Source: Owenia fusiformis
Taxonomy: Eukaryota > Annelida > Polychaeta > Sabellida > Oweniidae
Direction: 5' to 3'
NCBI GenBank assembly: GCA_903813345.2
Contig: CAIIXF020000011.1
Coordinates: 17,465,754 to 17,529,753, forward strand
Length of the DNA stretch: 64,000 nucleotides
In this document: positions 61,315 to 64,000 of the stretch, one piece after another
Numbering within the stretch: position 1 is the first letter of the stretch
How the letters are laid out: the number at the start of each line of letters is the position of its first letter
Program-made: the position numbers and the translations under genes
Notes under the pieces: model-generated
What the model saw: only the letters and a program-made list of their open reading frames with translations
Databases searched by the model: none
What the model was told of the DNA's origin: nothing

Positions 61315-64000
61315 TTAGCTGTCACATTAGTTATTTATGAAGAAATGTATATTATTTAGGGTCTGCCTAAAAAACAGATGACTGGGTAGCCGGTGACTCA
61401 GGGTGCCTAATGTGTCTAGCAGGGTTACCAACTTTCAAAGTTGGACATTTTCCCCTAATATAGTGGCAAATTGACATGATAGCCCCAGCCTCCTAAGTGT
61501 AAACTATACTGTTCTATATTTAAACATTATCTTTCCATCAAAAACCTTCCAGAGACCAAGCACTTTTTGAATAATCGACTATTTTATCAATATCAGAATA
61601 CCTGGAAGGCATAAAATCAAATCCTAGCCCTGCTAAGAATGTTACCAAGTCACCTGGCAACCCGGTTATCCAGTCACCCCAATTTTACACAAAACCTTTA
61701 ATTCTCCTCTCTAGCTTAACCATCTTCTAAATAATTTTTACATCTTTCTATCCTACTCTGGACTTAAAATTATGATAAATTGACTTACCAAATTCACAAT
61801 TCCCTGTTGATGTATCTGCCATACTGTACATAAGCATGTTCCAATAATCCAGTGTTTAACTGTTTAATTCAGATCTCTTTATTCAAAATGTTAATAATTT
61901 CTAATATTGTCTGTTAAACCTGTTTCCGCCAAAAATTTGAATGGGTGTAACTTAAATCCCTTCTTTCATTGGATAGTGTAAAGTTTAGGTGAGTCTAATA
62001 TTTCAAAAAGGGTACACAGTGATTCAATGGACTGATCTGAAAGCTTATTCCCTAAGTGCTACTAACTGTATCGGTATGCAATATACACCACAAAAGTAAC
62101 ATTAACATCTTCAAACAGAATAGTTTCCATTGGACAATTGATTATACAGTATACAAAAGGAAAATAACAAAAGCATGACAGTTGGAGAAATCCTAGGTGC
62201 TGGAAATTTGAAGAAGATTCTAGGATTTATTTCCAATATGTTGATGATAGCAGGGGTAAGTTATTTTTATTAAGATAGTTTTAAATACTTTTTCAAAATT
62301 ACATTTAATTTAAGAAAATCCAACTAATCTTAAAGAGATATTGAAAATTAGAATAATGCGGATTATGTGAGCTTCCAAACCAATTAGAACTTTTAAACCA
62401 AGAAAGAATCACAGCCCCTTCAATGAATGATATTAGTTTATTTAAAACTTATGAATTTGAAAACTTTAGATGAATAAATCACTGGCCCTTCAGAGGGGAA
62501 TAATAGTACAATGATGGTGGTCTTTCCTAACATGGACTCAACCACCAATGATAGGGTTAATTGCTGCAAAATGTTGATTCTATAAAGCTATTTTATAATG
62601 TACATTGTTTTTTGTAGGAACAAAGCCCTACATGCATACATAAAATATATTGATTGTGAAGAAGAGTCTGCTACCAACATATGGATAAAGGTGAGTATTT
62701 AATTCTAACATGTTTGTTTGCCTTGTTTTCTTTAAAACAATTTTTCCTGGATTTTTGAAACAATATTCAACATTTTTCCCTTTCCTTTGGGGCCCACATA
62801 GTTCGTATTAAAGGATAGAACCTTGTGAAATTGACTTCTTACTTTTTATTCATTATAAGTTCTAGTTCAGTGTTCCATCTGTACTTTGTTGCATTAGGCC
62901 ATATGATGTAGATACTTTGTTTTATGTCCTGCTTTAAAGTCCAAATTACACAATGGCATAAGGAAAACAAACATTAACACTTATTTGCTGGGAAATTTAT
63001 ATGATAAATTGCTATATAAAAGGGTATGGTATTCCTATTTGCAGTGATTTCAAATACACATTCAACTAATCATGTACATTGGTACATGTGGCATGCAGTA
63101 TGTTTCAAAGATATTCATAGAAATAAAATGCTCAACTATTCAATTGATTATAATTAATCCAACCTTATTGATAATTAACAAATCAATTATATTTTAATAT
63201 CAATCTCAGTGAGGTAATTTCCAAAAATATTAAAGCAGGTAATTGTATGATGAAGTAAATGGGTCTTCACATGCAGTATTACTCTGAACAGATTTGTCAT
63301 TAAAATTCAGAGTATACCCTCACAAAAAGATAAAAACAGATGATTAAATAAAGGAAAGGGAAAGCATCAGAAATTAACGAAACAGAATAATTACTTATCG
63401 TATGAACCTAAAAGTTAATTCATCACTTTTGTTTATTTTTTAGTGAATATTTGTTGAACATCTTTTAAGGGCAAATTCTTTGAAATTGAGATGCATATCT
63501 AATAACCACAAATTGCACAAGCATTTACACTGCCATATAATTTAATTTGATATCAACTACAATGTTTAACTCCTTGATATTATGACAAATTCCATCTGAA
63601 ATTCACAAAACCACTTAGTGATTTCTTATATAATATAGCCCAAACGAGATACTTATCCATTTCTATACATAGCATAACATCTTTACACAAAAGCTAGGCT
63701 TTTCAATAGGTTGAGATCACTCAGTTGTGAACCATATAATAAAATCAACTTCTAGATTGAGTTTCATGATTTAAGTTTGGAGAAATCCGATGAAGTTGAA
63801 TTTGGTTGTATTGCTTCAAATGTTCATAAAAATGTGAGCAATACAAAGAGAATGCTGTGTTTGGAAATAAATATATCACAAAAATATGTTTTTCAAAATA
63901 AATGATTACATCATTTTTCATTAAAATTCTCCCAGATTCTCCTATTTTGAAGTCCAATAAACATGACAGTTACCACTTAAATGGATCAAATTTTCCAATG

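Larger units (their letters stand above)
58032..64000. other. Stretch right of the last recognised CIP2A exon
   Basis: Should be CIP2A intron and/or upstream exons, but the ~280 missing N-terminal CIP2A residues were not found. Contains the palindrome cluster (58852-59302), a MITE (61102-61314) and some exon-like blocks: minus 60732-60876, minus about 60485-60617, minus 60105-60268, plus 62175-62255 and plus 62618-62691. Their frames do not join consistently, so no gene is called. 62700-64000 shows nothing but AT-rich DNA. Confidence 0.5.

Noticed and set aside
60105-61860. Multi-exon minus-strand gene with an end reading ...KFEVEYIVGYRMSPVEAVKI
   Set aside because: Individual blocks are open and have splice-like borders, but consecutive phases conflict and no family is recognised; only one block is listed, at low confidence.
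62175-62691. Two-exon plus-strand gene (MTVGEILGAGNLKKI..., then NKALHAYIKYIDCEEE...)
   Set aside because: Donor and acceptor look fair, but the first block ends in phase 0 and the second is open only in phase 2, so they do not join.
58032-64000. N-terminal CIP2A exons
   Set aside because: No block matching the armadillo segment before LFELLL was found on the minus strand.

Overview
The window is animal nuclear DNA: AT-rich, with phase-consistent GT-AG introns, a Ty3/Gypsy retrotransposon, a truncated non-LTR element and many small inverted-repeat transposons. Dispersed families such as GGCCCGTAGCCAGG and GTCACCACC-ended elements fit a marine invertebrate (lophotrochozoan or invertebrate deuterostome), but the phylum cannot be fixed from this sequence. 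No bacterial, organellar or viral backbone is seen.

Three conserved protein-coding genes can be rebuilt exon by exon, with every splice phase agreeing. (1) UTP11, + strand, 3956-10156: five 3' exons of the U3 snoRNA-associated small-subunit processome protein; its first ~75 codons lie left of the window. (2) APTX (aprataxin), + strand, 20229-24779: six exons, about 199 aa, HIT domain plus C2H2 finger, no FHA domain found. (3) CIP2A, - strand, 58031 down to 27989: eleven exons giving 625 aa of the C-terminal part (armadillo end, linker, coiled coil). About 280 N-terminal codons lie right of the window or are unrecognised. The three genes act in ribosome biogenesis, DNA-end repair and PP2A/mitotic control. 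They are neighbours, not a pathway.

Layout: 1-3955 UTP11 intron or upstream DNA with repeats; 3956-10156 UTP11, with a LINE 3' fragment just inside one intron; 10157-20228 intergenic, with several MITEs and one unassigned exon-like block near 16.74 kb; 20229-24779 APTX, with a MITE and a 33-bp minisatellite in its introns; 24780-27988 intergenic; 27989-58031 CIP2A; 58032-64000 more repeats, including a cluster of nine near-identical palindromes.

The most unusual structures are all in CIP2A. First, one exon end, together with its 5' splice site and a 20-bp spacer, is repeated about 30 times (36.26-38.84 kb). The recurrent differences between copies are all synonymous, and the spacer starts GT and ends AG. 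Second, the intron 56715-57278 has textbook U12-type AT-AC signals, and using them restores the expected protein. Third, a 16.8-kb intron holds a Ty3/Gypsy element with LTRs that read identical and an 8.1-kb unit with ~190-bp terminal inverted repeats. That unit carries reiterated RFX X-box-like sites.
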